Shown here: positions 46,286-55,566 of the stretch, piece after piece
How positions within the stretch are numbered: the first letter of the stretch is position 1
Layout of the letters: every line of letters begins with the position of its first letter
Assembly: GCA_029266425.1 (NCBI GenBank)
Contig: JAQSWY010000008.1
Span: 81,433-145,432, forward strand
From: Xanthobacteraceae bacterium
GTDB lineage: Bacteria > Pseudomonadota > Alphaproteobacteria > Rhizobiales > Xanthobacteraceae
Length of the DNA: 64,000 nt
Direction of reading: 5' to 3'
The notes under the pieces: model-generated
Databases searched by the model: none
Seen by the model: the letters and a program-made list of their open reading frames with translations, nothing else
Told to the model about the DNA's origin: nothing
Program-made: the position numbers and the translations under genes

Positions 46286-47818
46286 TCAGGCACTGACCGG
46301 CCGCACCCGCGGGTAGCGGGCCATCGCCTCGAGATCGTCGAGGTCGGCGCGGTTGCGGATGTACTGCATGCTGGCGTCGCGGAACGGCTGATAGTCCCAT
46401 GGCGCGGGAGTGCCGATACCGAGCGCGGCACTGACGAGATGGCGCCGGCGCTGGCTCTCGCGCACCGCCGCATCCAGGCCAGCAAAGTCCCAGCGGCCCG
46501 CGGCCTCGGCCCGGAACCCGGCGAGCGCGCCGGAAGGCACGGCCGCGGCGGCGAGATTGGCGAGCTCGTGCGGATCGTCGACGAGATTGTAGAGCTGGTC
46601 CGGATCGGCGGGACTGTGCACGAACTTCCAGGGGCCGCGGCGGATCATGACAAGCGGCGCGATCGCGCCCTCGGCGAGATATTCGCCGATCACTTCGTCA
46701 TGACCCTCACCATAGGAGAGATGAGGCAGCAGGCTGCGCCCGTCGAGCGGCGCCGCGTAGTCGATGCCGCGCCCGTCATTCGCGAGTTCAACGAGGGTCG
46801 GCAGCATGTCGACCAGCGAGACGGCGTTGGAGACCCGGCGCGGCGCGAAGTGCTTCGGCGCATGGACGATCAGCGGAACCCGCGCGGCACCCTCGAAGAA
46901 GCTCATCTTGTACCAGAAGCCGCGCTCGCCCAGCATCTCGCCATGATCACTGGTGATGATCACGACCGTGTCGTCCGCGAGATTGGTCGCCTTCAGCGCC
47001 GCCATCAGCCGCCCGACCTGATCGTCGACATAGGAGATGGCGCCGTAATAGGCCCGCCGGGCATCACGGACATGCGCCGCGGTGATCTGCGCGCCGTCCA
47101 TGTCGCAGACGTGCCGGAGGCGCCGGGAATGCGGATCCGGGTTCCAGTCGTCGAGGCCGACCTTCGGCAGCTCGATGTCCTCGTCGCGATAAAGATTCCA
47201 GTAGCGTTCGGGGATGGCGAAGGGATCGTGCGGGTGGGTCAGCGAGACCACCATGCAGAACGGCCGCTCGTCGCGCCCTCGCGCCTTGTCGTAGATCGCG
47301 CGCTCCGCGGCGAACACCACCTCGTCATCATAATCGAGCTGGTTGGTCCGCACGCATAGGCCCGCATCGGTCACCGAGCTCATATTGTGGTACCAGCTCG
47401 GGCGCTCGTGAGGCCTCTCCCAATCCGGCGTCCAGCCATAGTCGGCGGGATAGATGTCGGTCGTCAGCCGCTCCTCGAAACCGTGAAGCTGGTCGGGCCC
47501 GCAGAAATGCATCTTGCCGGACAGCGTCGTCCGGTACCCGGCGCGCCTCAGATAATGAGCGAAGGTCGGGATGTCGGCGCGGAATTCGGCGGCATTGTCA
47601 TAGGCTCCTGTGCCCGACGGCAGTCGCCCGCTCATGAATGCCGCGCGCGAGGGCGAGCAGAGCGGGCTGTTGCAATAGGCATTGTCGAAGACGACGCCGG
47701 AGCTGCTCAGCGCCGCCATGTTCGGAGCCCTGGTCAGCGCATGGCCGTAGGTCGGCATAGCAGCCGGCGCCATCTGGTCCGCCATGATCAGAAGTATGTT
47801 CAGACGCCGACCGCTCAT
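46286..47818 (-). CDS. betC: Choline-sulfatase
   Basis: This enzyme hydrolyses choline-O-sulfate to choline and sulfate. The 510-residue cytoplasmic protein has ILLIMADQMAPAAMPTYGH, the formylglycine motif in CNSPLCSPSRAAFMSGRLPS (CSPSR), VIITSDHGEMLGERGFWYKM and the family-typical C-terminal WDYQPFRDASMQYIRN. It forms the standard betC-choX operon with a divergent LysR regulator. An alternative start is two codons upstream. Confidence 0.95.
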   Translation of the reverse strand: MSGRRLNILLIMADQMAPAAMPTYGHALTRAPNMAALSSSGVVFDNAYCNSPLCSPSRAAFMSGRLPSGTGAYDNAAEFRADIPTFAHYLRRAGYRTTLSGKMHFCGPDQLHGFEERLTTDIYPADYGWTPDWERPHERPSWYHNMSSVTDAGLCVRTNQLDYDDEVVFAAERAIYDKARGRDERPFCMVVSLTHPHDPFAIPERYWNLYRDEDIELPKVGLDDWNPDPHSRRLRHVCDMDGAQITAAHVRDARRAYYGAISYVDDQVGRLMAALKATNLADDTVVIITSDHGEMLGERGFWYKMSFFEGAARVPLIVHAPKHFAPRRVSNAVSLVDMLPTLVELANDGRGIDYAAPLDGRSLLPHLSYGEGHDEVIGEYLAEGAIAPLVMIRRGPWKFVHSPADPDQLYNLVDDPHELANLAAAAVPSGALAGFRAEAAGRWDFAGLDAAVRESQRRRHLVSAALGIGTPAPWDYQPFRDASMQYIRNRADLDDLEAMARYPRVRPVSA

Positions 47819-47935
47819 TCTCACCCCCGGCTCAGCCTTGACGCCGCTTCACTCAAAGCTTCTGATCATCGAGGCTCGGGCCAGCCGTGCGGTGCGTAAA
47901 CGTCCGAATTCGTCATGGAGCCATGAGAACTGCTC

Positions 47936-48880
47936 ATGCGAGAGAGTCGCCAGCTGGTGCCACTGCATCGCCTCGCCGTGTTCGAGGCGGCGGCGCGGCA
48001 CGGCAGCTTCAGCACCGCGGCGCGCGAACTCGGCATGACGCAATCCGCGGTGAGCCACCAGATCGCCGATCTGGAGGCGGAACTGGGTATCCGGCTGTTC
48101 CAGCGCGTGTGGCGCGGGGTGACGATGACCGAGGCCGGCGGCTTCCTGTTCGAGGCGGCGCGTCGCGGCCTCGGCGAGATCGCCGCCGCGATCGAGGTGG
48201 CGCGCGCCATGGGACGGCGCAGCCAGCTCACCGTCCTGACCGATTTCGGCTTTGCCGCATTCTGGCTGATGCCGCGCCTCGGCCAGCTCCGGGACAAGCT
48301 GCCCGACGTCGATGTGCGGGTCATCACCGCGCAGGGCGCCACCAATCTCGACGCCGGCCCGTCCGACCTCGCCATCCTGTTCGGCTCGGCGTCATGGCAT
48401 CGCTACGAGACGGTCCGCCTCATCGAGGAGGACGTTGTGCCGGTCGCGAGCCCCGGCTTCCTTGCACGGCATCCCCTGCACTCGGCCGCCGATCTCGCGG
48501 CCCTGCCGCTGCTTCATCTGGAACGGCCGGATCCCGACCGGTGGCTGAGCTGGGAAGAATATATGGAGCATTGCGGGCTGCGCGATGACGCTGCCGGAAG
48601 GCGCCAGGCGCATTCCGGCGTGTCGTTCAACAATTACATGCTGGTGCTGCAGGCGGCGATCGCCGGCCAGGGCATCGCCCTCGGATGGCGGCCGCTCACC
48701 GACGATCTGCTTCGCCAGGGGCTGATCGCCGAGGCGCCCTTGCCGCGGGTGCGAACCGGCCGCGGCTATCACCTCATGACCATTCCTGGGCGCATTCAGC
48801 AGTCGCGGACGACGCGCGAATTCACCGCCTGGCTGATGGGGGAATTCGGCCTCGGCGCAGCGTTGCCCCCTTCCGGTTGA
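47936..48880 (+). CDS. LysR-family choline-sulfate utilisation regulator
   Basis: The 314-residue protein has an N-terminal winged HTH (RLAVFEAAARHGSFSTAARE, LGMTQSAVSHQIADLEAELG) and a periplasmic-protein-like effector domain. It is divergent from betC with 117 bases between and matches the regulator that usually accompanies betC and choX. The N-terminal segment LVPLHRLAVFEAAARHGSF fits that group. Confidence 0.92.
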   Translation: MRESRQLVPLHRLAVFEAAARHGSFSTAARELGMTQSAVSHQIADLEAELGIRLFQRVWRGVTMTEAGGFLFEAARRGLGEIAAAIEVARAMGRRSQLTVLTDFGFAAFWLMPRLGQLRDKLPDVDVRVITAQGATNLDAGPSDLAILFGSASWHRYETVRLIEEDVVPVASPGFLARHPLHSAADLAALPLLHLERPDPDRWLSWEEYMEHCGLRDDAAGRRQAHSGVSFNNYMLVLQAAIAGQGIALGWRPLTDDLLRQGLIAEAPLPRVRTGRGYHLMTIPGRIQQSRTTREFTAWLMGEFGLGAALPPSG

Positions 48881-48891
48881 CCGTTGCCGCG

Positions 48892-50271
48892 TCAATCCCC
48901 GGCGATAACGGTGCAATCGGAAAGGCTCTCGACCCCGCGCAGCCGGTCGAGCAGCCGATGCATCGCGGCGGCGTCAGCGGCGCCGGTCAGAAGGTTGAAC
49001 TTGCGCTCGATGTCGGCCTCCCCGGCCGGCGTCTCCGGACAGCCGATGAAGCTGTCGCCGGCTGCCTCCAAGACGCGCCCGTCTTTCAGCCGAACGCCAA
49101 GCGCGCCGCCCCAGCCCTTTGCGCCGCCCGGCCTCAGCTCGATACGCCCGGCGAGATCGAGAATGGCGGCGTCATGCAGGGCGTCGTCGGAGAAGGACGA
49201 CGGGCGCTCCGGGTCGCGATAAGCGGCAATGGCCAGCGAGAACGGCACCGAATACTGCGCGAGCATGATATCGGTGGGCCGGCGCTCGCCGTGGTGGGAC
49301 AGCACCTTGGCCGAGGCGGTGAGGTCGATCCCGGCAATGTCGCCGCCGCCGAAACCATGCGCCTCCATGAGATCGCGCAGCAGTTGTACCGGCACCTGCG
49401 CCGTGGCGTGGCAGGCATAGCGCTTTATGCAGATTAGCGTGCTCTCCCAGCGCGTACCGAGTTCCCGGGTCAACTGCTCGGGCGCAGTCTCCTCGCAGAA
49501 GGCATCGAGAATGCCGAAGCCGCCCTCAAGGATGGAGAGCGGCGCGTCGAATCCGCGACGCGCCAGATGCGCGGCCATGACCCCGCCTTCCGCGGCGCGG
49601 CCGAGATGCAGGCGCTTGACCATGCCGCCCTGGCTCGACTTGGCGAAGGCCAGCAAGCCGCTGGTGAGCGAGCCGCACAGACCGAAGGCGCGCGCCATCT
49701 CCTCTGCCGAGAGGCCGAGCAGCCGGCCGGCGACGGTCGCGGCGCCGAACGGCCCGGTGATGCCGGGCGCATGGAAACCCACGAGTTCCGGCGTATGCAG
49801 CGTGGCATTGCCGATGCGGAACATCACCTCGCAGCCGGCGACGATGGCGGCGAGGAGATCGCGCCCGCTCGCGCTGGTCGCCATCGCCATCGCCAGCGCC
49901 GGCAAGGCGACGGTGGCGCCGGGATGCACGCCGGCGCCTGGCTTGCGCAGGCTGTCGAGCTCGAACGCATGGGAGAAGGCGCCGAGGCACAGCGCCGCCG
50001 GCGCCGGCGGCAGACCTTTCGGCAAAGCCTCGGGCAGACGGCACGGCCCGGTAGCGCCGAGCCCATCCACATAGTCGGCGAGCATGCGCGACCAGGGCAG
50101 CGTGCTGCCGAACACGGCGCATGCCACGGCATCGGTCAAGCAATGCCGTGCCCGAACCATGACATTGCTCGGGACATCCTCGAAGCGCAGCCCGACGGCG
50201 AACTCGGCGAGGGTCTCGGCTGCGGTGCGCGAACTGGCCAAAGGCGGCGCGGCCCGGGTTTCGATGTTCAT
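48892..50271 (-). CDS. MmgE/PrpD-family protein 1
   Basis: The 459-residue protein is a member of the 2-methylcitrate dehydratase family, with RARHCLTDAVACAVFGSTLP, AFSHAFELDSLRKPGAGVHP and IKRYACHATAQVPVQLLRDL. Members dehydrate or hydrate 2-methylcitrate-like tricarboxylates, though many have untested substrates. It is last in a seven-gene operon; its start overlaps the lyase gene by 4 bases. Confidence 0.9.
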   Translation of the reverse strand: MNIETRAAPPLASSRTAAETLAEFAVGLRFEDVPSNVMVRARHCLTDAVACAVFGSTLPWSRMLADYVDGLGATGPCRLPEALPKGLPPAPAALCLGAFSHAFELDSLRKPGAGVHPGATVALPALAMAMATSASGRDLLAAIVAGCEVMFRIGNATLHTPELVGFHAPGITGPFGAATVAGRLLGLSAEEMARAFGLCGSLTSGLLAFAKSSQGGMVKRLHLGRAAEGGVMAAHLARRGFDAPLSILEGGFGILDAFCEETAPEQLTRELGTRWESTLICIKRYACHATAQVPVQLLRDLMEAHGFGGGDIAGIDLTASAKVLSHHGERRPTDIMLAQYSVPFSLAIAAYRDPERPSSFSDDALHDAAILDLAGRIELRPGGAKGWGGALGVRLKDGRVLEAAGDSFIGCPETPAGEADIERKFNLLTGAADAAAMHRLLDRLRGVESLSDCTVIAGD

Positions 50272-51194
50272 TGTTCGCCTCCGGCCTGGTATTTGCGGGC
50301 GACGTGCGCCTCGTCGAGGTAACGGCGCTCGATCTCCATGTAGTCGGCGTAGCCCATCAGCTCGGTGATCTCCTGCATGTCGGCGACGAGATCGGGACGC
50401 GCGATCATCACCTCGCCCTCGATCGCCTCGCGCATCACCGCGAGCGCCTGCTTCATGCCATTGATGGCGGCGGCGGGGAGCAGCCGCGAGAGGCTGACCC
50501 AGCGCACGCCGATCTCGCGCAATTCCCGCAGCGGCATCAGCGGCGTGGTGGAGCGGGTGCGGATGCCGAAGCCCATATTGATCCGCACCGGGATATTCAC
50601 CGCGGCAATGAGGCGCTCGATATCCTCGCGCCCGCGCACCGCATCGGGGAAGAGCACGTCGGCGCCGGCCGCCTCATAGGCCTTGGCGCGGGCGACCGCG
50701 CCCTCGATGCCCTCCACCGCGATGGCGTCGGTGCGGGCGATGATGAGGAAATCTTCGCTCAACCGTGCGTCGACGGCGCTGCGGATCTTGCCGACCATCT
50801 CGGATGTCGGGATCACCTCCTTGCCGGCAAGATGGCCGCAGCGCTTCGGCGCGAGCTGGTCCTCGATGCTCACCGCGGAGACGCCCGCCTCCTCGAAGGC
50901 GCGCACCACATAGTGCACGGTCGCGGCATTGCCGTAGCCGGTCTCGGCGTCGGCGGAGATCGGCAGGGTGGTGGCGGAGACGATGACGCGGCAAGCCTCG
51001 AGATTGTCGCGCACCGAGAACAGGCCGACATCCGGCACGCCGAGCCGCGAATTGGCGAGCCCGGCGCCGGTGGTGGAGAGCAGCGAGAAGCCCGCCTGCT
51101 CGGCAAGGCGGGCGCTGTAGCCGTCATAGACACCCGGCGAGACCAGGATCGGCTGCTCCCTCAGGAGCGGGCGGAGGCTGCGGTTGGCGGTCAA
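50268..51194 (-). CDS. Isocitrate lyase/PEP mutase-family lyase 1
   Basis: The 308-residue protein has PILVSPGVYDGYSARLAEQA, ADAETGYGNAATVHYVVRAF and the catalytic loop SIEDQLAPKRCGHLAGKEVI (KRCGH cysteine motif), as in methylisocitrate and dimethylmalate lyases. It should cleave a C-C bond of a 2-hydroxy di- or tricarboxylate. I chose a TTG start at 51194 because GAGGA lies 7 bases upstream and the family N-terminus begins there; the open frame to 51614 runs antisense-like through the neighbour gene and is not real. Confidence 0.88.
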   Translation of the reverse strand: MTANRSLRPLLREQPILVSPGVYDGYSARLAEQAGFSLLSTTGAGLANSRLGVPDVGLFSVRDNLEACRVIVSATTLPISADAETGYGNAATVHYVVRAFEEAGVSAVSIEDQLAPKRCGHLAGKEVIPTSEMVGKIRSAVDARLSEDFLIIARTDAIAVEGIEGAVARAKAYEAAGADVLFPDAVRGREDIERLIAAVNIPVRINMGFGIRTRSTTPLMPLRELREIGVRWVSLSRLLPAAAINGMKQALAVMREAIEGEVMIARPDLVADMQEITELMGYADYMEIERRYLDEAHVARKYQAGGEQ

Positions 51195-51204
51195 TGCGGC
51201 GTCC

Positions 51205-52290
51205 TCAATTGCGGATGGATTGCAGGAACAGCGCGGAATCGAGTGTCTGGCCGATGCCGGCGGCACGCGCCTTTTCGACGAGGCGTCCGCACACCGCGGC
51301 GAATTGCAGGCCGTGGATGTTGCCGCGCTCGGAGAAGCTGATCTGTCGGTCGCTGATGCGCCCGCGCGCCGGATCGGCAAGCAACTCGGCGAAGCTGATG
51401 CGGCGCTCGGCCGGCACATCGGCGTAACGGCGGGTGCCGCCATGCGCAGCCTTGCCGCCGGCTTCGGCATAAGTGAGGCATTCTTCGGTGAAGACGAGGT
51501 CCGGCAGTTCCGCCGGCGCCGGTGCGAGGCCGAAGCGCAATGCCACATCGACCCTGGCATTGGCCTCCGGATCGAGCGTGCCCCCGATGCAGGTGACATG
51601 CATGCCGGGCGCAAGCTGCCGACCGAAGATCACCGGGCCGATGGCGCTGGCGCAGGAGGCGACGATGTCGGCCCCGCGACAGGCCTCGTCCGGATCGTCG
51701 ACCGCGACCGCCACAATACCGTGCCGCTCCATGATCTCGCGGGCGAACGCCTCGCGATTGGCTGCGGTCGGGCTGAACACCCGCACGCTGCTGATGGGGC
51801 GCACGGCGCGCATGGTGTCGACATGGGCGCGCGCCATGCCGCCGGAGCCGAGAATGGCGAGCACGGACGAGCCCGGACGCGACATGTAGCGGGCGCCGAG
51901 CGCGGAATCCGCACCGACCCGCATCTTCTGCAACAGCCCGTCATGCAGGATGGCGACGAGCTCGCCGCTGGCGCGATCGAACACCAGCACGAGGCCCATA
52001 TAGGTTCCGGGCTCAACGCAGAACTTCTCCTTGCGCGGCCTGCCGTCGACGAAGCGCCGGAACACCATGTCGGACTTGATGCGCAGGGCGGCATAGTTGC
52101 CCGCCATGCCGAGCGCGAGGCCGAGCTGGTAGTTTGCGCCATTGGCGCCGGGCGCCGATTGCAGGTCGATGCGCGGCGTGCAAACACCCTGCCCCGCGGC
52201 GAAGGCACGATAGGCGGCATCCTCCGCCTCCACGAATTCACGGGCGTCGATCAGCGGGCCGAGCTCGTCATTGTCGAGCAGCAGCGTCAT
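51205..52290 (-). CDS. Ornithine cyclodeaminase/mu-crystallin-family oxidoreductase
   Basis: The 361-residue protein has the NAD(P)-binding motif VLAILGSGGMARAHVDTMRA, the active-site segment GALGARYMSRPG-like SALGARYMSR, and TCIGGTLDPEANARVD. Members reduce imines or act as cyclodeaminases. Within a tricarboxylate cluster its substrate is unclear; it may serve an amino or keto acid product. It lies between the TTT permease (3-base gap) and lyase 1. Confidence 0.88.
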   Translation of the reverse strand: MTLLLDNDELGPLIDAREFVEAEDAAYRAFAAGQGVCTPRIDLQSAPGANGANYQLGLALGMAGNYAALRIKSDMVFRRFVDGRPRKEKFCVEPGTYMGLVLVFDRASGELVAILHDGLLQKMRVGADSALGARYMSRPGSSVLAILGSGGMARAHVDTMRAVRPISSVRVFSPTAANREAFAREIMERHGIVAVAVDDPDEACRGADIVASCASAIGPVIFGRQLAPGMHVTCIGGTLDPEANARVDVALRFGLAPAPAELPDLVFTEECLTYAEAGGKAAHGGTRRYADVPAERRISFAELLADPARGRISDRQISFSERGNIHGLQFAAVCGRLVEKARAAGIGQTLDSALFLQSIRN

Positions 52291-52293
52291 GAC

Positions 52294-54291
52294 TCAGCCT
52301 CCGCCGAAGGGCGGCGGCAGCCGCGCGAGATCCTGCAGCAGACCGCTCGCATATTGGGCGTCGAGCAGCTCGCCCATGGCATAAAGGAAGATGGCAAGGC
52401 CGAGCGCCATGAGGATTGAATACAGCCAGGAGGCCTCGCCGAGCTTGCGCAGGAAAAGGCACACATAGACCGGCGCGGCCATGAAGAAGCCGATGAAGAA
52501 GGCGAGCCCGGGCAGTGCCGCCATCAGCCCGGCGAGCGCCAGCGTGCTGCGTGTGCCATCGCCGCCATTTGCGTTCGCCTCGGCGTCGGCGTCATAGAGC
52601 AGCCCGGGCGAGGTGCTTCGCCGCATCATCTGCACGGCAGTGATGATGAGCAGCGTCCCGCAGATCGCCGCGACGCTCAGCGGAAACACATTCGCGAGGA
52701 AGCGTAGCCGGCTTACATCGATCGCGAGCGCGACGACGAAAGCCATCAGCACACCGACGAAGACGAGCTGCGGCCAGATCACCCGGCGCGAGGCTTCCGA
52801 GACTTCCGATGTCTCGCTCGACATCCGCACCTTGGTGCGCACCGCGAAGAAAATGGAGATGAGGGCGACCACAAGGATGCCGAGCGCGATCGGCCGCAGG
52901 AAGATGTCGAGACCGTAGATCTGCACCGTGCGGTAGAGCGAGGCCTCGAGGCGCTGCGACAGCACGAGGCCGATCAGTAGCGCCGGCCGCGACCAGCCGA
53001 AGCGCTTCATATAGATGCCGATCAACCCGACCACGAGCAGGGCGACAAGATCGCCCCAGTCGGTCTTGGCTTGATAGCCGGAGAAGAAGATCATCACGAT
53101 GACGAAGGGCGCCACCAGCGTGAAGCGGATCGCGGTCAGGGTCGCGATCGGCCGCGCGAGACCCATGCTGATGATGGTGGCGAGCACATTGGCGATCGCT
53201 AGCGACCAGATGATCAGATAGATCAGGTCGACATGGGTCGTCACCATGGTGCGGCCCGGCGTGATGCCGATCACCACCAGCCCGCCGAGCAGCAGGGCCA
53301 TGGTGCCGGAGCTCGGAATGCCAAAGAACAAGGTCGGGATGAGGTCGCCGCCCTCCTTGGCGTTGTTGGCGGATTCCGGCCCGATCACGCCGCGCACATC
53401 GCCCTTGCCGAACTGCGAGCGGTCCTTGGAGGATTGCAGCGTGTGGCCATAGGCGACCCAGCCGACAATGCCGCCGCCCATGCCTGGCAGCATGCCGGTG
53501 AGCGAGCCGATCGCCGAGCAGCGCATCACGAGGCCGAAATTCCTGATGACGTCGCGCATGCCCTGGATCCAGCCGCGACCGACGAGGTCGACCTGGGAGA
53601 TGGCGTAGTGCTGGCGCAGCACGTCGATGATCTCGGGCAGCGCGAAGGCGCCGAGCGCGACGATGACGAGTGGGACGCCGTCGGAGAGGTAGAGCGAGCC
53701 GAAGGTGAAGCGATATTCGGCAGTCGCCTGCGAGGAGCCGATGGTGCCGATCAGGAGGCCGAGCGCGCACGAGGCAAGGCCCTTCACCACGTTCTCGCCG
53801 GTCAGCATGCCGACCAGCGTCAGCGACAGCACCACCAGCATCAATTGCTCGCCGAAGCCAATGGCGAGCAAGAGCGGGCGGGCGCCGACAAAGGCGAAGG
53901 TCAGCACCAGCGCGCCGAACAGGCCGCCGATCAGCGAGCCGCCAAAGGCGGCGCTCAGCGCGCGGGCGCCCTCGCCGCGCTTGGCCATGGGAAATCCGTC
54001 GAGCACGGTCGCCGCCGCCCCTGCCCCGCCCGGCACGCCGATCAGCACCGAGCTGAAGGTATCGGAGGTCGCCGGCACCGCGGTGAGGCCGATCAGCATC
54101 GCCAGCGCCGGGCCGGGATCCATGCCGAAGATGAAGGGCAGCACCAGCGCCATGCCGGATAGCCCGCCAATGCCGGGCAGGATGCCCACCACCATGCCGA
54201 GCGCGACGCCGAACAGCAGATAGACGAGATGCGGGCCGGTGAGCAGTTGCACCAGGGCCGGCACGGCGTACTGAAGGACGGAAAAGTCCAT
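52294..54291 (-). CDS. Fused TctA-TctB tripartite tricarboxylate transporter permease
   Basis: The first about 500 of 665 residues are a TctA large permease (GMVVGILPGIGGLSGMALVL, MLPGMGGGIVGWVAYG, FFGIPSSGTMALLLGGLVVI). The last about 150 are a TctB-like four-helix small subunit (VFVGVLMAFVVALAIDV onward, ending PPPFGGG). In most TTT systems these are separate genes, so this is a fusion. It works with the binding protein just upstream. Confidence 0.88.
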   Translation of the reverse strand: MDFSVLQYAVPALVQLLTGPHLVYLLFGVALGMVVGILPGIGGLSGMALVLPFIFGMDPGPALAMLIGLTAVPATSDTFSSVLIGVPGGAGAAATVLDGFPMAKRGEGARALSAAFGGSLIGGLFGALVLTFAFVGARPLLLAIGFGEQLMLVVLSLTLVGMLTGENVVKGLASCALGLLIGTIGSSQATAEYRFTFGSLYLSDGVPLVIVALGAFALPEIIDVLRQHYAISQVDLVGRGWIQGMRDVIRNFGLVMRCSAIGSLTGMLPGMGGGIVGWVAYGHTLQSSKDRSQFGKGDVRGVIGPESANNAKEGGDLIPTLFFGIPSSGTMALLLGGLVVIGITPGRTMVTTHVDLIYLIIWSLAIANVLATIISMGLARPIATLTAIRFTLVAPFVIVMIFFSGYQAKTDWGDLVALLVVGLIGIYMKRFGWSRPALLIGLVLSQRLEASLYRTVQIYGLDIFLRPIALGILVVALISIFFAVRTKVRMSSETSEVSEASRRVIWPQLVFVGVLMAFVVALAIDVSRLRFLANVFPLSVAAICGTLLIITAVQMMRRSTSPGLLYDADAEANANGGDGTRSTLALAGLMAALPGLAFFIGFFMAAPVYVCLFLRKLGEASWLYSILMALGLAIFLYAMGELLDAQYASGLLQDLARLPPPFGGG

Positions 54292-54387
54292 GGAGGATCC
54301 CGGGCGCGGCAGGGCTCACGCCCGCGGCAAGCAACGAAGGATGAAAAGCGGCCGGCCGCGGAAAACGCGACCGGCCGGCCAGGAGGA

Positions 54388-55491
54388 TCAGTTGGCGACG
54401 GCGATGTCGAAGCGCTGCTTCAGCCAGTCGCGCAGCCATTCCTGCTGCTCGGCCGTCATGCCGAGGCCGGCCTTGAACACGGCTTCGGAAGCGGCGCCGA
54501 CGCTCTGCGGATATTCGCCGAGCACGAGCTTCGCCTGCGGACCGGTGAGGATATCGGAGCGCAACGCTGCCTCGGTCGCCTTGGTGTAGGCGTCAACGAT
54601 GTCCTGCGGCGTGCCGGGCGGCAGGACGAGCATCTTCGAGCCCATCACGCGCACATTGAACAGTGCCTTCCACACGTCATATTCGATCCCGGCGAGCGGC
54701 TTGCCGTGGATCTTCTCATAGAGTTCGAGGAAAGTCGGCACGTCCGGCAAGGTCGGATCGCGCACGATCTTGCCATCGACTTCGAGTCCGAAGGTGAAGA
54801 GCGGCGTCGCGGTGCCCTCGTCCACCAGCGGCTTCACTTCTTCCGACCAGGAGGCGGCGTTGTCGTATTTCAGCGAGAACTCGCCGCGCTCGAAGCCGGC
54901 CCGGGACTCCGCGTTGCTGAGGCCGAACACGTTCTGCTGCTTGATGCCGAGTAGATCGAAGCTGAGCAGCGCCGGCAGGTCCGACGAGGTCGGGCCGGAG
55001 CCGCCATAGACCGGCGGCTTGGCGATCAGCTTGCGGATGTTCTCCACATAATCCTTGCCGAGGCCGAGGTCGGTGCGGGCATAGGCGAGGAGGCCGAAGG
55101 GCGAAGTCAGGAACGGCTTGAACTCCGGCAGTGGATAGGCGACCGCGGAGTCCTTGAGGATATACTGGAAGAAGGTGCCGGTCGCGATCGCCGCGATCAT
55201 CAGGCCGTCGGGACGGGCATCCTTGTAGAACTGGTTGATGCCACGCACCGAGCCGCCGCCATCGATGTTGCGCACGATGATGGTCGGCTTGCCCGGCAGC
55301 GTGCGCTCAAGCGCCAGCGCGAATAGCCGGCCATGAATGGTGGAGCCGCTCCCCTCCTGATAGGGGATGATCAGCGTGACCCGCTTGCCGGCAAGGTCGA
55401 GTGCGCTCGCCGGCCCGATGCCCACGAGCGATGCCAGCGCGGCAACGCCGGCAACCAGGCTCTTCCACCCAAATCGCGTGTCTCTCTTCAT
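54388..55491 (-). CDS. TTT solute-binding protein (TctC-like, divergent)
   Basis: The 367-residue protein has a signal peptide (cut near ASA-LDLAGK) and a TctC-like body (VTLIIPYQEGSGSTIHGRLF, TIIVRNIDGGGSVRGINQFY). It is longer and more divergent than the orphan TctC at 27-28 kb, with PIVxR(N)IDGG in place of ENRPGAGG. It is followed by the fused permease, so it is the receptor of this transporter. Confidence 0.88.
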   Translation of the reverse strand: MKRDTRFGWKSLVAGVAALASLVGIGPASALDLAGKRVTLIIPYQEGSGSTIHGRLFALALERTLPGKPTIIVRNIDGGGSVRGINQFYKDARPDGLMIAAIATGTFFQYILKDSAVAYPLPEFKPFLTSPFGLLAYARTDLGLGKDYVENIRKLIAKPPVYGGSGPTSSDLPALLSFDLLGIKQQNVFGLSNAESRAGFERGEFSLKYDNAASWSEEVKPLVDEGTATPLFTFGLEVDGKIVRDPTLPDVPTFLELYEKIHGKPLAGIEYDVWKALFNVRVMGSKMLVLPPGTPQDIVDAYTKATEAALRSDILTGPQAKLVLGEYPQSVGAASEAVFKAGLGMTAEQQEWLRDWLKQRFDIAVAN

Positions 55492-55566
55492 CTCGTTCCC
55501 TCGCCTCGTTGCGCCCGGATTCTGTGTCCGGATCCGATGAACCCGTTGTGGTGTAGTCAGGCGTGC

